A DNA stretch of 64,000 nucleotides, taken from assembly GCA_964036045.1 (NCBI GenBank), contig OZ038384.1:21381000-21444999 (forward strand). Reading direction: 5' to 3'. The notes under the pieces were generated by a model, which was not told where the DNA came from, made no database searches, and saw only the letters and a program-made list of their open reading frames with translations. This DNA is from Eutreptiella sp. 'Long Island Sound 2002'. Its lineage: Eukaryota > Euglenozoa > Euglenophyceae > Eutreptiales > Eutreptiaceae. The first letter of the stretch is position 1. Each line of letters opens with the position of its first letter. Positions 19,272-31,346 of the stretch are shown here, in pieces. Position numbers and translations under genes: made by a program.

Positions 19272-19841
19272 GCAAGTTTACTTTTTGGAAAACCACAAGG
19301 CAGTCGACAGTAACCCAAAGTCCACAGCAACAGAGCAGGGAAGCACAAACTTGGTCTGTGGCCTGCTGTGGTCCTGACCTGTGCTCTGGCCTGCTGCCCC
19401 CGAGCGAGGGGGCTCGTTGATAAGATTAGCTTAGCGGCTTCGCGCCGCCTCTGGCCTTGGCACCCACGTTGTGACTGGAAAGTGCAGCCACGAGGGGCGC
19501 TGGTGATTCCCACGTCGCTGCAGGCATGTTGCAGCATGCACAAATGATTTTAAGAACCTTATACGGTTCTCAGCACATCTCAAAGCCTGCGCAGCGACAA
19601 AAACTTAGCGACACATTTTAAATCAGCGCCGCCAATACAGTAAATCACCGTCACGAATATAATAATCAAAATTGCAATAAAAATCGCTGAAGAAACCGCG
19701 CAGCTCTTCTAAATTCTGTTCCCATCTCAAAGAGGAACACGTAAGCTTAGCGGCAAATCGCCTGCATCGCGACATGCGCTCTGCGCCTTCGCCACGCTAA
19801 TCTCTGACAACCAATTACTGAGCAGGGGCACTTAGTGGCCC
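19006..19841. repeat. Direct repeat P, right copy
   Basis: Matches 14915-15887 in the same orientation with moderate divergence and some indels. It lacks part of the left copy around 15340-15430. Confidence 0.75.
19051..19140. repeat. Three 30-bp tandem units coding for MSKKDQQRL
   Basis: Units at 19051-19080, 19081-19110 and 19111-19140 share TTGATCCTTCTTGCTCATT. On the minus strand each encodes ten residues, MSKKDQQRL plus one, at the start of the A-family gag. The left copy (14960-15080) has a disordered version of the same repeat. Confidence 0.85.
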
Positions 19842-20954
19842 CGGGACAAAGGCCTGTTTTAGGCATGGAATTTAACTCGTCAATGGATGTATCCAAGCCA
19901 AGCTGATGCGGTTAAGAACATTCAAAAATGGATGTATCCAAGACCGCCGACCCATTTTGATAGGGTGGTCTAGGTTGCTTGAGATTCTCTGATTGTTTGC
20001 TCAAAGCCTCCCACCCAGACTCCGATGGGGTGGCCTAGAGCTGGTTGACTGTTCATAGCCAATGAGATCCCGTGGACTGGGGTGGGGTATCTGGGGAGTC
20101 GTAGGATTGTTTACCTTTTTGATGCTACCATGTAATAAGCTTTTTGCTGAGCCTGTGTGCTCAGGTGGTTGCTTATTAATCTCTGTTACTGAATCCCGTG
20201 CTGGTTCCATTTTAGCTAGTGGTTCTTTCTGGACTTTTTTACATTTTGAGAACTTTTGTGAAAATGAAAATCACAAGTCCCTACCGACAGCAAAACAGCA
20301 ACAAGCAAGAAAAATCTCGAGGCACACCTACTCGGTTGATCCCAGTCCAAGTCCGTGTGTCTGCTTAACAATACCCGTAGCCTCGGAATCCAAGTCCACG
20401 TTGATACATGAGCTTGTAGATAGAACAAAATGAAAGGATGACACGAAAGAAGTCCTGAATGAGGAATCAAACACAATAGCTATAATCAACTTGAGACATT
20501 GGGAACGGTTAGGTGGGGAAGAGAGAGGGACAGAGAGAGGGAGAGACATTGGATTGGATCAATTACAAAATGTGAATTGCACTTTTGCATACATGTCACC
20601 CACTTGAGTTGATGTTGGGGGGAGATCAATGATATTGTCATATCATGCCCTAGGCACACGAGCATGGAACTCCTAAAATACCTCCAACCTCAATTGCCCC
20701 AACCACAACTCCAAGAAGGGGACAGTAACGGAGAGGCCCTTTTGCCTAGAGAGCGGGAGATAATGAAACATCCCTTCTCCTAGAGATTACGGGAGATAGA
20801 GAAAGAGAGATCCTCAACCGAGTATGGGAATTCTTGATGCCCCTCTAACCCTTTGACCAATTGAATGAAACATAAAACAAATTCGTCATTCATTTGTATT
20901 GGATTCTGCATGGGCACACATACCAATACATGCATGCATACATGCATGGACACC
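19842..20954. other. Intergenic stretch with two hairpins and a GA-rich patch
   Basis: I find no gene or element domain. Two hairpins of the GGTCTAGG type (19941-19974 and 20011-20038) resemble the array at 3088-3434. A GA-rich patch spans about 20519-20548. Confidence 0.5.
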
Positions 20955-23325
20955 TTGAAGTCCTTCACATAGCAGGACCGGCCCCTGCTGTACCCCTTCC
21001 ACCATTTCCTGTCACTCCTATGGTCTTGCTTCTCACCAGGTTCTGCATGATCTTGCCCTATCCTGCACAGGTTCCCACAAAAAATAGTAAAATATGGCTC
21101 CTTCACACAAATCCTGATCCCTTGCAATAACCAACTCCCAAGTACAATAGCTCCAATCCAAATAGTCCACACTGTGGGCTTCCAAGGGCGTTTAAGGTCC
21201 CGCGTTGACACTCAACAACTCCTTTCAACACGCCGGTCGTCTCACGGTGCACACGGAGACACGGGCGTTGGGCATGTACATAGAATTGCACCAATAGAAT
21301 AATGGAAAAGAAGCCCTGAAATTGGCATATGAACACAAACCAAGCAAGATTGGGGAAGGATGGAAACATACAAAATCACAGCCATAGACCCCTCATTCCC
21401 TGGAGAACTCCTGGACTCAGGACCGTCCCTTGACTCGCCAATATGATGCCCTGAACCAAGTCAAATAAGATGGCTAAATGCCATGTGTCAAAAGTCACTA
21501 CACAAACCCCAAAAATGTGTTCCCTCCCAAGCCTCTAAATCCTAGCCCAATAGGGGAGGTGGCGTGTCATGGCCTAGAGTGGCACTCAGGACCATGCCCT
21601 ACCCTGACATAACTTTGGTTGGACTTGGAGTCGATTGGGCTTGGAGAATTGCCCCATGAAGATGACCTCACAACATAGCAAAATTAGGCAACTCACAACA
21701 TAGTGCCCAAAATTTAATTATATACTCGAAAATGCATACGGCAAATATTCAAATGCTCCATGCATGTGTCAAACCGGAACGTAATATACAAGGGTGATAT
21801 AGAACAAAGGCTCATGCCCAAGAATATTCCAACATTGGTCCCCGAACCCCTCCGGATATACACATGCCATGCTTCACAAGTCAACTCACGAATTTGAGAC
21901 TTAATTTTGTGAGGCCTCGTGTGCCACGCCGACGTGACCCGGTGATTTGGCATATGGTGAGGTGCAACACGGAAGCATATGTCAACATATGAGCAACATA
22001 CCATAGTTCACGGATCTCTAGGTACTTTACTGTTAGCCGACCAGTTGAGCACATAAAATACAAAAATGAGCATAAAATGAGGTCAAAAACATGCAAATAT
22101 TGCCCAATTCAAAGTAATCACAATAGTATATAACTTCGCTCACCCACGGTATCAACATATGGTTCAAAACAGAATTGCTTGGGAGCATTTGCAAACGATC
22201 CCCCCACTTGGATCCCCACATGGACGCAGTGGGACACCTTCGAACCTCCTCCCGACATGCACCATGAAAATGGGAAAATTGATAGTGGCGCTTGTGGGTC
22301 GCCCTGTCAGCCTTCCCACATGCACTATATGTGCGGTAGACTTGGTCTAGCGCTATGGAGCACACCATTAGGACATGGGCGAAGCCCTTCCTTCGTATGA
22401 CTCCACATATCTTCCTACAAACGGAGATATGTAACATGGGCGTGAGCATAGCGAAGCACATATCATGCATATAAGACATTCCCTCAAAAGGTGGCTCCCA
22501 CCATGGTATGCCATGCCCCTCCATGGACATAACTTCACGTTAAAAATACGTAGGAACCCAAGGGAAGTTTCTATGCAACACCAACGCTCATGCAGTACAC
22601 TCGAAAGCCGCATTAAAATATTCGGTTGCATGGTCAAAGAGTGGTATATCACTTTCTACCCCCTTGATCATTATCCCTTGCTACACCACGCATCTGTACA
22701 CATCAAAGGCGTTGGACGCTTGTTCAATCAAGTTGAGACCAAGGCGATTCCAGCCCATATCTCAAAATTGAAACTCCTCGCAGTGAGCCAGAGATATGAT
22801 GTTTCAAAGCGGCCTCACGAATGAATTTTGTTTCGCCTATATCTCAAAGAAAAATGAAGGAGACAACAAAAGAAAGGTTGATTCGTGATCGGGGAAAAAT
22901 GTGGGACCACTCAAAATTCATCATATCAAGTGCGGCGACCTTGAAATCGAAAATTCGATTCTGAATGTCTGAAAAAATCGGATTAATTTGCGAGTGTATA
23001 ACATGAAAATTGCGGAAGCAACGAACCCTTTTCTGATGAGATCTGACGCTTCATCGGGGTTTCCGCCAAAATATCTGGAAATAACAGTTAACCAATCCGT
23101 TACCGCAAAATCGCGAGCCAACTGACAGTCACCGATACATTGACAATCAGAACGGATAGCCGAAAAATTACGGAAACAATATGATAAAAAAACCCTGTTG
23201 ATTCCTGACATTTTGATATATAAATCTCAGCCTGCTGCGCCTCGGTATTGAATATGGCCGCTCATAGCTGGAATGGCCAAGCCTATCACACTATCACATC
23301 AGGCTAGGTCGGGTGGATGGGAGCG
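20955..23325 (-). repeat. Element E 3' LTR, main part
   Basis: Positions 20973-21912 match the 5' LTR at 63074-64000 by a few percent divergence. Positions 22400-23211, read on the minus strand, match the LTR core of element D (from 37844), including TCAGGAATCAACAGGGTTTT and the GGAGGGGCATG block. The LTR continues at 25966-26057 beyond element F. No protein-coding gene is evident within it. The outer end near 20955 is approximate. Confidence 0.75.
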
Positions 23326-24212
23326 TGAAGCGGTATGGGGTGCCTCACCCATACCCGCTGCCCAGCCTGTGGCGCTCTTCGCCAGGCTGGCTCAGGAATT
23401 TTCCTGGGCTGATTACGGCATCTCGATTTCTGTGGGATTTCTGTAAAATACCCCAGAAATCGTCATTTTTCGTCATTTTTGGGCTGGCGACGACAGTCGT
23501 CGCCTGCGCGACGCAGCTCCACATCGAAGTTTTATTTCTCGATTTCTGGAGATTTTAATCAATTTTATTATTGATTTATCGTTCTTAGAAATAAAGAAAT
23601 ATAACGTGACCTTTTTCGCGGCGTTCCGCGAAGGTCAAATTTTGCGAACTCAGTCACGTTCACGATTTTTTTAAAAAATCCTGAGGCGATCCCAGGAATC
23701 AGCCAGGCACCCATGGTGTGGCCCAACAGTGGCCCTCCTCATACATAGTATGAATTGGGAGAGAGACGCGTCGTGTCGGCTACACGACGCGTTGGGGGGA
23801 GACACGCGAAAAGAGTGTTTTTGACTCCAAAACCACTATATTTCACTGTTTTTCGCCCAAAAACCACTGTTTGGCCCAGTTTGGGCAGGATCTCAGTGGA
23901 GATCCTGATGGCGACGACTCGTAGCCGTCAGATTTTCTGATGGCGGCGACGCTGTCGCCTTCATTTCGTCCACACTTCTAAGCTATTTTGTAGTATAGAA
24001 GTGTTACATATACATATTACTTGTCTACATGTTTATATTGTCTACATATACCTTCATCTCTTGCCCAGGACGCCAGATTGTGTCATGGCCGAGGCAAAGC
24101 TCACAGAATTCTTTGGAGAAACCCAAATTCAGGAGGAAGTCTTGGATTTCATGGGATTGGGGTCGTGCATGCCAAGGAAAGCTTGGAGGTTGCCCTCCCC
24201 CCAACCTCTTCA
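23326..24212 (+). repeat. Element F 5' LTR with several perfect hairpins
   Basis: Contains perfect or near-perfect hairpins at 23486-23504 (GGCGACGAC stem), 23608-23636 (TTCGCGG/CCGCGAA stem) and 23766-23792 (11-bp stem ACGCGTCGTGT, 5-nt loop). There is also a GGCGAC/GTCGCC hairpin near 23945-23960. An open frame across the LTR end (24085-24210) is conserved in both copies but short and unrecognised. Confidence 0.85.
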
Positions 24213-24481
24213 AAAGAATTCTGCCGACGCCAAGGCCACCAAGGCAGTGTGACGGCCTGCGGACGGCGACGACGCCCAGACTGCAGGAGTACCGCTTCTT
24301 CGCTGGGAAACATCTGCAGGAGCTAAGGTCCAGGGCATCAACATGATGAAGGAGGAATTCCTTGACTCCTACGATGGGTATCACCTTGGCTTCCCCATGG
24401 ACCCCATGGAGCCCCCAAGTCTATACCGTCGTCCGGGCGACGACCACAGCGACGACGACGCCAGGTACCGAACCGCAGGAG

Positions 24482-24718
24482 CAGGCGCGTTAATTCGTCG
24501 CCTTGGGTTGGTTGGCCATCGCAACCAACCCTAAACCGGCGCGGGGTGCCTTGGGTAGGAAACGACCCTAAATCCCCCAAGGTAGGCGCGTTAATTCGTC
24601 GCCTTGGGCTGTGAATCGACCCTAAACAGGCACGAAGAATTATTCGCCTTTGGCAGGAAATGGCCCTGAATTCAGGCGCAAGGAATTCGTTGCCTTGGGT
24701 TTGACCCTAAATAATTTT
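24482..24718. repeat. Five degenerate tandem units of about 45-57 bp in element F
   Basis: Each unit runs from GGCGC-type sequence through TTCGTCGCCTTGGG to GACCCTAAA. The units lie at about 24482, 24539, 24583, 24630 and 24673. The unit ends resemble TTTAGGG on the minus strand, but there is no true telomeric array. Confidence 0.75.
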
Positions 24719-25062
24719 TTTGAATTTATTGAATTATTATGTTTCCATGCCCATGGAGAAAAAGGGCCAATATATGCGCCTCAGCGCCATCAGTCAGGTC
24801 GGAAGGACCTGCAGCGCCCCTGGTTTGGTCACCAGAGGCTAAAGAGAGTGCCAGGGACCAGTGTGGTTGCCTGGGGGGCAATTGCCCTATGAATATATCA
24901 AGAAAAAAAAAGAAAAAAAAAGGGGACCTACATGGGAGTGGCATGTAGATTCCTTACGAAGCCCCCCTCCCACCCACTGTCCTGCTGAATCAGTTTGAAA
25001 CCAGGGCAGTGCAGGGGTCAGAGCGCCTCCTTGGCCTTGCCTTCCTTTGGGCATAGGCAAGG
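24719..25062. other. Element F interior, rest
   Basis: No gene. An A-rich patch (AAGAAAAAAAAAG type) lies at about 24901-24920, and a T-rich patch at 24712-24735. Confidence 0.6.
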
Positions 25063-25078
25063 CTTCTAAGGAGGGGCG
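25063..25078 (+). other. Element F polypurine tract
   Basis: CTAAGGAGGGGCG directly precedes the TGAAGCGG start of the second LTR. It would prime plus-strand DNA. It is nearly the same as the tract of element D (AAGGAGAGGGG). Confidence 0.7.
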
Positions 25079-25965
25079 TGAAGCGGTATGGGGTGCCTCA
25101 CCCATACCCGCTGCGCAGCCTGTGGCGCTCTTCGCCAGGCTGGCTCAGGAATTTTCCTGGGCTGATTACGGCATCTCGATTTCTGTGGGATTTCTGTAAA
25201 ATACCCCAGAAATCATCATTTTTCGTCATTTTTGGGCTGGCGACGACGGTCGTCGCCTGCGCGACGCAGCTCCAGATCGAAGTTTTATTCTTCGATTTCT
25301 GGAGATATTAATCAAATTTATTATTGATTTATCGTTTTTAGAAATAGAGAAATATAACGTGATCTTTTTCGCGGCGTTCCGCGAAGGTCAAATTTTGCGA
25401 ACTCAGTCACGTTCACGATTTTTTTCAAAAATCCTGAGGCGATCCCAGGAATCAGCCAGGCGCCCATGGTGTGGCCCAACAGTGGCCGTCTTCATACATA
25501 GTATGAATTGGGAGAGAGACGCGTCGTGTCGGCTACACGACGCGTTGGGGGGAGACACGCGAAAAGAGTGTTTTTGACTCCAAAATCACTATATTTCACT
25601 TTTTCTGGCCCAAAAACCACTGTTTGGCCCAGTTTGGGCAGGATCTCAGTGGGGATCCTGATTGCGACGACTCGTAGCCGTCAGATTTTCTGATGGCGGC
25701 GACGCCGTCGCCTTCATTTTGTCCACACTTCTAAGCTATTTCATAGTGCAGAAGTGTTACATATACATATTACTTGTCTACATGTTTATATTGTCTACAT
25801 ATACCTTCATCTCTTGCCCAGGACGCCAGATTGTGTCATGGCCGAGGCAAGGATCACAGAATTCTTTGGAGAAACCCAAATTCAGGAGGAAGTCTTGGAT
25901 TTCATGGGATTGGGGTCGTGCATGCCAAGGAAAGCTTGGAGGTTGCCCTCCCCCCAACCTCTTCA
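25079..25965 (+). repeat. Element F 3' LTR
   Basis: Same length as the first LTR. The 11-bp-stem hairpin is kept exactly at 25519-25545, and the GGCGACGAC hairpin is kept with one loop change. Confidence 0.88.
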
Positions 25966-26057
25966 AGAGTATGATATAGGCCAATGGCAGCTTGCCGGCC
26001 CATAGATACACACCCCAAATGACCCAAAGATGGCCACGGGGGTCCGACCCGGCTTCA
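25966..26057 (-). repeat. Element E 3' LTR, first 92 bp in element sense
   Basis: On the minus strand this piece begins TGAAGCCGGGTC at 26057, directly after the purine tract, and runs to the F insertion. Adding it to 23325-23211 places the TCAGGAATCAACAGGG block about 207 bp from the LTR start, close to the 232 bp seen in element D. Confidence 0.7.
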
Positions 26058-26072
26058 CCCCCCTTCTCAGAG
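26058..26072 (-). other. Element E polypurine tract
   Basis: On the minus strand CTCTGAGAAGGGGGG directly precedes the LTR start TGAAGCC. Between here and the pol end (26073-26450) lies untranslated sequence with a C run near 26131. Confidence 0.68.
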
Positions 26073-26450
26073 CGTTGTATCCGCTCGGAAGTCATTGAAG
26101 AGAGGACGGGAGGACCATAATGGGCTCCATCCCCCCCCCCCATGTCCCAAGGACACATGGAGGCCCCAAGTACAGCGTAGGCGTCCCCCATGCCCCAAGA
26201 GAGGGGTGAGGACACTCATAATCGGTGCCCTCCGCCATATCCGGTCTCCTCTTGATCTACAACATGGACCAAGGGGATCAAAGATAGAGAAACGTTGTCG
26301 GTCGACCTAAATACGTATACCACAATCAAATATATATGTGGAGATCGATTGAAGGGGGTATATGGCCAATCAAGGCCCACAAATCCCCGGATGAACACCC
26401 TCACCCGTCCCCCAATCACAAAAACAAACAAAAACGCCACGTGAGATCCA

Positions 26451-28519
26451 TTACGGTGCTGGAGCAGCCACCATATGGACCAACACGTCCTTGACATCCA
26501 AGGAAATGTTCCTTTTCCTTAGATAATCCATCGAGATCGTGGTATACCTAGGTACAAAACTGCTCGGAGGTTCCCAGGAATCTCTGGATGCGGCAAATCA
26601 CTTCCAACGGACTTTATAAAGCCTCCCCCCAGGCGTCCCCGGGTCCGGCTCGTCCGTTAGGATCCTCTTGGCGGTGAAGTCGTCGTCCTCACCCTCGTCA
26701 TCCGAGTCCAGATCTCCGGCTGTGAACTCGAAGGTGACGGGACGTCCGCTGGGGTCTGGTGCTCGGGGACGGAGCTGGGTATGGTCGCGGTCAAGGATCT
26801 TGTTGTCCCCCACACGAACCGCATACACATCCTGCCCGACCTTCCGCACGATTACCCCCGGCACATACCAAGACGTCTGCCGATGCCTGGACAGGACATC
26901 CTTGTGGTGCCGCTCCACCCATACGGTGTCTCTGAGAGCATACTTCTGGACTTTTCCCTGCTTGAAGTACTTGGCCCTCTGCTCATGCTCGTCCTGAAGT
27001 GCTTTGCACACCTTGGCCGCCGTGTCGTCCGCCTCAGCCATCATAGCACTCGCATCCCGGGCCACTTTGCCATGGTTCAACCACGGGAGAGTGCGTGACA
27101 CTCGACCCCGTAGGAACAGGATACAATTGGGCGACAGTCCAGTGGGCCCCAGAAGGTCGTGGTATGCCTGGAATACTCTCCACAGCGAATTATACCAATT
27201 CTGGCCCGGTTCGTCAATGTGCAGCTGGCGGAACGTTTCGAACATCTGCCGCTCAGCCACCTCAGCCCGGCCATTCGACTGGCTGTGGTACGCCACGGTC
27301 TTGGCGTGCCGAATCCCCATGTGCTTGCACATCGTCTTGAACCACGTCCCCACAAATTGACAGCCCCGATCGCTGCAGATGACGGCTGGGACACCAAAAA
27401 TCGTCAGCCAATGCCTCATCATGGCATTAGTGACGGTCTTGGCCTGCAGACCCACTCCATGCTTGTCCTTCTTGTCCTTCTTCTTGGACTTCTTGCCAGG
27501 GACCGCCACGATATACCCGCTGTGCCTATCCACCGCCAGGATGACAAAGTCGTAGGTCTCTCCTTCCACGGTGACCTCAGGCATGGCGAACACATCCATG
27601 GCCACGGACCGCAAAGGGGCCCCCGGTATAGCCGTATACACCGGGTTGCCCGCTGTGGAGTTGTTGGGGCTTTTCGTGGCCCGACACACGGCGCAGTCGC
27701 TGCAGTACTTGTCCAGGATGGCGTAGTACCCGGGTGGGAACTTGAAGCGCCACTGCAGGTCCTGCTGCATTTTGTCCCGACCAGGATGCATGAGCTGGGC
27801 GTTGTGCCAGTGGTCAATGAGCTCCTCCATTCGATTCTCAGGGACCAATAGCTTGTCATTGAGGAATAATTTATCCCCATCCTCGGTCAAGCCCTCAGGC
27901 CATTCGTCGTCCGACGAAGTGCTCACGGCATTCCAGTACCTGCTCCAGTGTTCGGATGCCGCAAAGTCATCCGACCAGTTCTCTGTGAGCACCGACCTGA
28001 CTATCTCTACGGGGGCCACCATGCATTGCTCGAGGGTTTCTCCTCGAATAGCTTGGACTTGGGCGCCCCCGAACCTGGCCAGGTCTGTATGGTTCGCCAT
28101 CACCACAAAGCACTTGACCCCCTCTTGTTCCATGGCCTTCTCCACCTCGATGATGCGCTTGGCCTCCTCGGTCTCCTTGGCGTCCCGATGGCTAGATATG
28201 TCCATCCATGCCTTTCCCGCGGGGTAGGCCCATCGACTGAGGCAATCCACCACAGTGTTGTCCTTCCCCGGGACGTATACGACGCTGAGGTCGAACTTGG
28301 CGAACCTCTCATGCCATCGGGCCCTCCTTGCTGCCGGTCCCGAGGGGGTGTCGACGTGCTCCTTGTGCCAGCTCTGTAAGGACTGATAGTCCGTACAAAC
28401 CACCACCGGTTGTAATCCGATGTGGCCAGACCACTTCCTGAGCGCACAAACAATGGCGTGCGTCTCCTTCTCCCTCGCGGTCCAGGTCCGACGTTGGCCC
28501 TCGGCCAGGATCCGGCTCC
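26451..28519 (-). pseudogene. Element E RNase H C-terminal half, integrase and chromodomain
   Basis: After a frameshift in the A run at 28520-28524, this frame gives the second half of RNase H (REKE, CTDYQSLQSW, GKDNTVVDCLSRWAY) and then the integrase. The integrase has a zinc region (HWHNAQLMHPG ... CSDCAVC) and the DDE core: Asp in VAMDVF, Asp in ICSDRGCQF and Glu in SNGRAEVAE. A DTVWVERH strand region follows. The chromodomain starts at DDFTAKRIL, reaches YKVRWK and is cut by TGA at 26598-26600 (Gly expected). The same frame then continues with SRDSWEPPSSFVPR and ends at TAA 26451-26453. All catalytic residues of the integrase are kept. Confidence 0.88.
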
Positions 28520-29877
28520 AAAAACGCCACGGGTACGTGCGACCAGTCGTCCCGGACCTGCTCGAGGACTGCCCCTACAGCATAGTCCGAGGCGTCCGTC
28601 CGTAGCACGAATCCCTTGTCTGGGTCCACCAGGAATAGTCCCAGCTGCCCCAGGAGTCGCTCCTTCAGGCGGCTGAACGCATCTTCGGCCTCAGGGGTCC
28701 AGGCAAGCTTCTTCTTGCTCCCCTTCTGGCCATCGAACTTCCCCACGTGCAGCATCTTGTGCAGCGGCCCCGATAGTTCTTCATACATCCGGACATAGCC
28801 TGAATAGTAATTGCAGAACCCCATGAAAGATCGGAGTTCGCTGATAGTCTGGGGCTTCTCCCAGTGGTGCAGGGACGCCAGCTTCCCAGGCATGGGACGG
28901 CGTTGCCCGTGACCAACCACGTGACCCGCGAACTCCACTTCCTTCACGAAGAGCGAGGCTTTGGTGGGTTTGCACACCATGTTGTGCTTGTCCAGCTCGC
29001 TGAGCACTTGGCGCAGATCCTTCTCATGCGCTTCGATGAGCTCGTCCTCAGTCATGTCCTCTGTGCCGGACCTGATGATGATATCATCCACAAAGGGGTC
29101 GGCACAGTCCTGGACAGGACCGAGTAGGTCCTCCATCATGCGCTGGAAAGCGGCGTTGTCATTCTTGGCGCCCATAGGCACCACTCTCCACTGCATGGGC
29201 CCCAGCGGCGTCGACATCGCTGTGCAGGGCCTGGAGTCCGGGTGTAGCGGCATCTGGTGAAAGCGGTGTTTCAGGTCTAACACCGTGAAGATCCGCTTTT
29301 TTTGTTGTTTTTGAAGGATTGTGTCAATCAGACGAAGCAAGTACGAGTCGTGCTCGGTTTGCTCGTTCAAACCTCTGTAATCAACCACCAACCTCCACTC
29401 GCCCTTCTCTTTCTTGGGAATGATAAAGGCTGGGCTGGCCCACTCACTGTCGGAGGGTTCGATCCAGCCCCGCTCAATGAACTCGGCCAACATTTCCTTC
29501 ATTGCCTCGGCCCGATCGCCCTGAAGTTGGTACTCCCGATGACGATAGATCTTGGGGTTCGGCTTCAGCTTGATCCTCGCTGTGCCAAACCTCCCACGAT
29601 CTGGAGAGTTCTTGTTGGTGACGCCACTGAATAGCCGCGGATAGGCATTTATCAGCCTCTCCTTCAGCTCGGCGACCTTCGGGTTCTCCTGGGCCTCTTC
29701 AGCCGCTTGCTTCGGTATCGAGACAACCGACCGCACTGCGGTATAGGATTCTTGCGGGTTCGAGTCCGACTTCTCCTCGTCTGATATGCCGTCTTCATCG
29801 TCGTGGGGAGCTGTTCCCACCGATAATCTTCTGAAATTTGCGGCATCAGCCGAGTTCTTGTCGCTACCGGCCACCAT
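28309..29877 (-). pseudogene. Element E reverse transcriptase and start of RNase H
   Basis: The N-terminal part is an acidic linker. RT begins at about residue 90 (KIYRHREYQLQGDRAEAMKE) with WRLVVDYRGLN, FTVLDLKHRFHQMPL (first catalytic Asp), a VPMGAKNDNAAFQ helix and ADPFVDDIIIRSG, the xxDD active site. The thumb has GFCNYYSGYVRMY and the connection LAWTPEAEDAFSRLK. RNase H starts with LRTDASDYAVGAVLEQ. The frame is lost soon after, at a T run that has one T too many compared with element D (plus-strand A run at 28520-28524). Confidence 0.9.
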
Positions 29878-31346
29878 TGTTGGAAAATTTCACGTCGGCG
29901 GGTCCGACCCAACCGGACCATCATATTGGTCCGCGATGTGATCCATGACCCTCGCCAGGAACTCATCCCTCTCGTACTTGCCGTTGACCAACATCTTGTC
30001 ATCCCAACAATGCGGAGATGTGACCATGGCCCGCCTCTTCTTGGCTGCCACACGGTCGTGCATCCCCATCCGCATGTAGTTGACGATGTAATCGATCTCG
30101 GCGTGGGACAGGATGTCAATGCCATCCATTGGCTGATCCGTCCCCTCCTTGGGCTCAAACATGACCCGCATGGGCACGGCCTCAACCCTACGGATGAATG
30201 CTTCATCACCCGTGGGCTGGGCTTGCGCCCCATCCACCAGGAAAGCCTTGGTACCCGAAGCTTGACCCTAAGAGGGCATTGATAAACCCTTGGCGTCGAT
30301 AAACAACTCCTCCCCTGGCCCGAATGACATCTCCTTCAGGGTGATGGAATCCAGCGTCGACTTGAGGCCTTCCAGCGGACATGGGGTGGATCCTATGCCG
30401 GTTATGACCAGGATACTCCTCGCCCTATCCGCGACGATCTTCTCCACCGTACGTCTGGTATTTTCCAGGGAGCCATGCCAATACATGGGCCCCCACTCCT
30501 TCAAACCCCAATGCCTCTGCCAGGCTGAGTCTCCTCGATACCAATGCCTCCTACACTTCCTCAAAAGTGGGGCATCCTGGGAAGCGAAGACGTCCGTCTC
30601 GGGCGCTTCGGCTCCCAGCGTCTGGATCATCCTGGCATACACCTGCGGCGCCATTCCATACTCCGTGAGCTGAACTCCGCGGTCTCCTCTGGACTTGGCA
30701 CCCACAGCTTGCACCGCTTGGCCGATCCGATCCTCTTCCTCAGCATTCCATTGGGATGATCCGCATGCATAGTCCGTGGACAGCCATGTAAGGCATTCAT
30801 TATCCTCCCGGACCAGCGTTGCGCGATGAGGAAGGGCTCCAATGGCGTTTTCCACCATGAAGTCATACCCCATGATCATATCCCAATCTGTAATGTTGGC
30901 CACATAAAAGCTTCCGGATAGAGTGCTTCTCTTCGCCAAATCAGGGCGGTTCAAGCGCTCATGCTCCCAGAATTGCATACTTATAGTGGCCTCATGGCTG
31001 CCGGCACCCATAATCTCTCCATTGGCCACCTTCAGGCGTACCGGTCTACGGCTGGGCTGCAGGGATTCCTCCTTGAACAACCCTCCCCGAACCAGGCTCA
31101 CCTGGGCACCCGTATCCACCAAAACATCCACCACCAACTCCTCTCCCGCACCGTACATGCACCTTCAAGTGCAACTGCCGCTTCTCACCCTGCGGTGTAT
31201 GGACGACTCTCACGGCATGCAACTCTAGCACATCTGGGTGCATCAGGACTTCGAGGGTAAGGTCCAGGGATGGTGTAGATCTTGGGCTGGTCCTGCCCGT
31301 CCACGGGGCTCTCCGTGGTCGCTTCTTCTTTCTTGCCACGTCCCTT
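29878..31346 (-). pseudogene. Element E protease, Dam-like domain and linker
   Basis: On the minus strand the end of the gag-protease spacer (to 31160) carries a HAVRVV and RQLHLK pattern shared with D. After a shift, the frame 31158-30268 shows the protease active site DVLVDTGAQVSLV and the second strand MIMGYDFM. The Dam-like domain follows at residues about 190-275: ETDVFAS, WYRGDSAWQRHWG, MYWHGSLEN and RARSILVI. A TAG at 30268-30270 and a TGA at 29890-29892 interrupt the frame before the acidic linker that leads to RT. The catalytic Asp of the protease is kept here, unlike in D. The tetrapeptide of the Dam-like part reads WHGS, so methyltransferase activity is unlikely. Confidence 0.72.

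Larger units (their letters stand above)
23326..25965 (+). mobile_element. Element F: non-autonomous LTR element with LTRs as long as its interior
   Basis: Two LTRs of 887 bp each (23326-24212 and 25079-25965) start TGAAGCGG and end TTCA, and they differ by roughly 3% by eye. The interior is only 866 bp and codes for nothing recognisable. A purine tract (AAGGAGGGGCG) ends directly at the second LTR. F is inserted in the 3' LTR of element E. The bases beside it (AGCG left, AGAG right) do not make a clean target duplication. Its LTR start and purine tract match those of D and E, so it was probably moved by that family. Confidence 0.85.

Noticed and set aside
20062-20433. Open frame of 123 codons with a hydrophobic start, possible secreted protein
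   Set aside because: No family motif and no homologous frame elsewhere; it lies in repeat-like sequence and is short enough to be chance.
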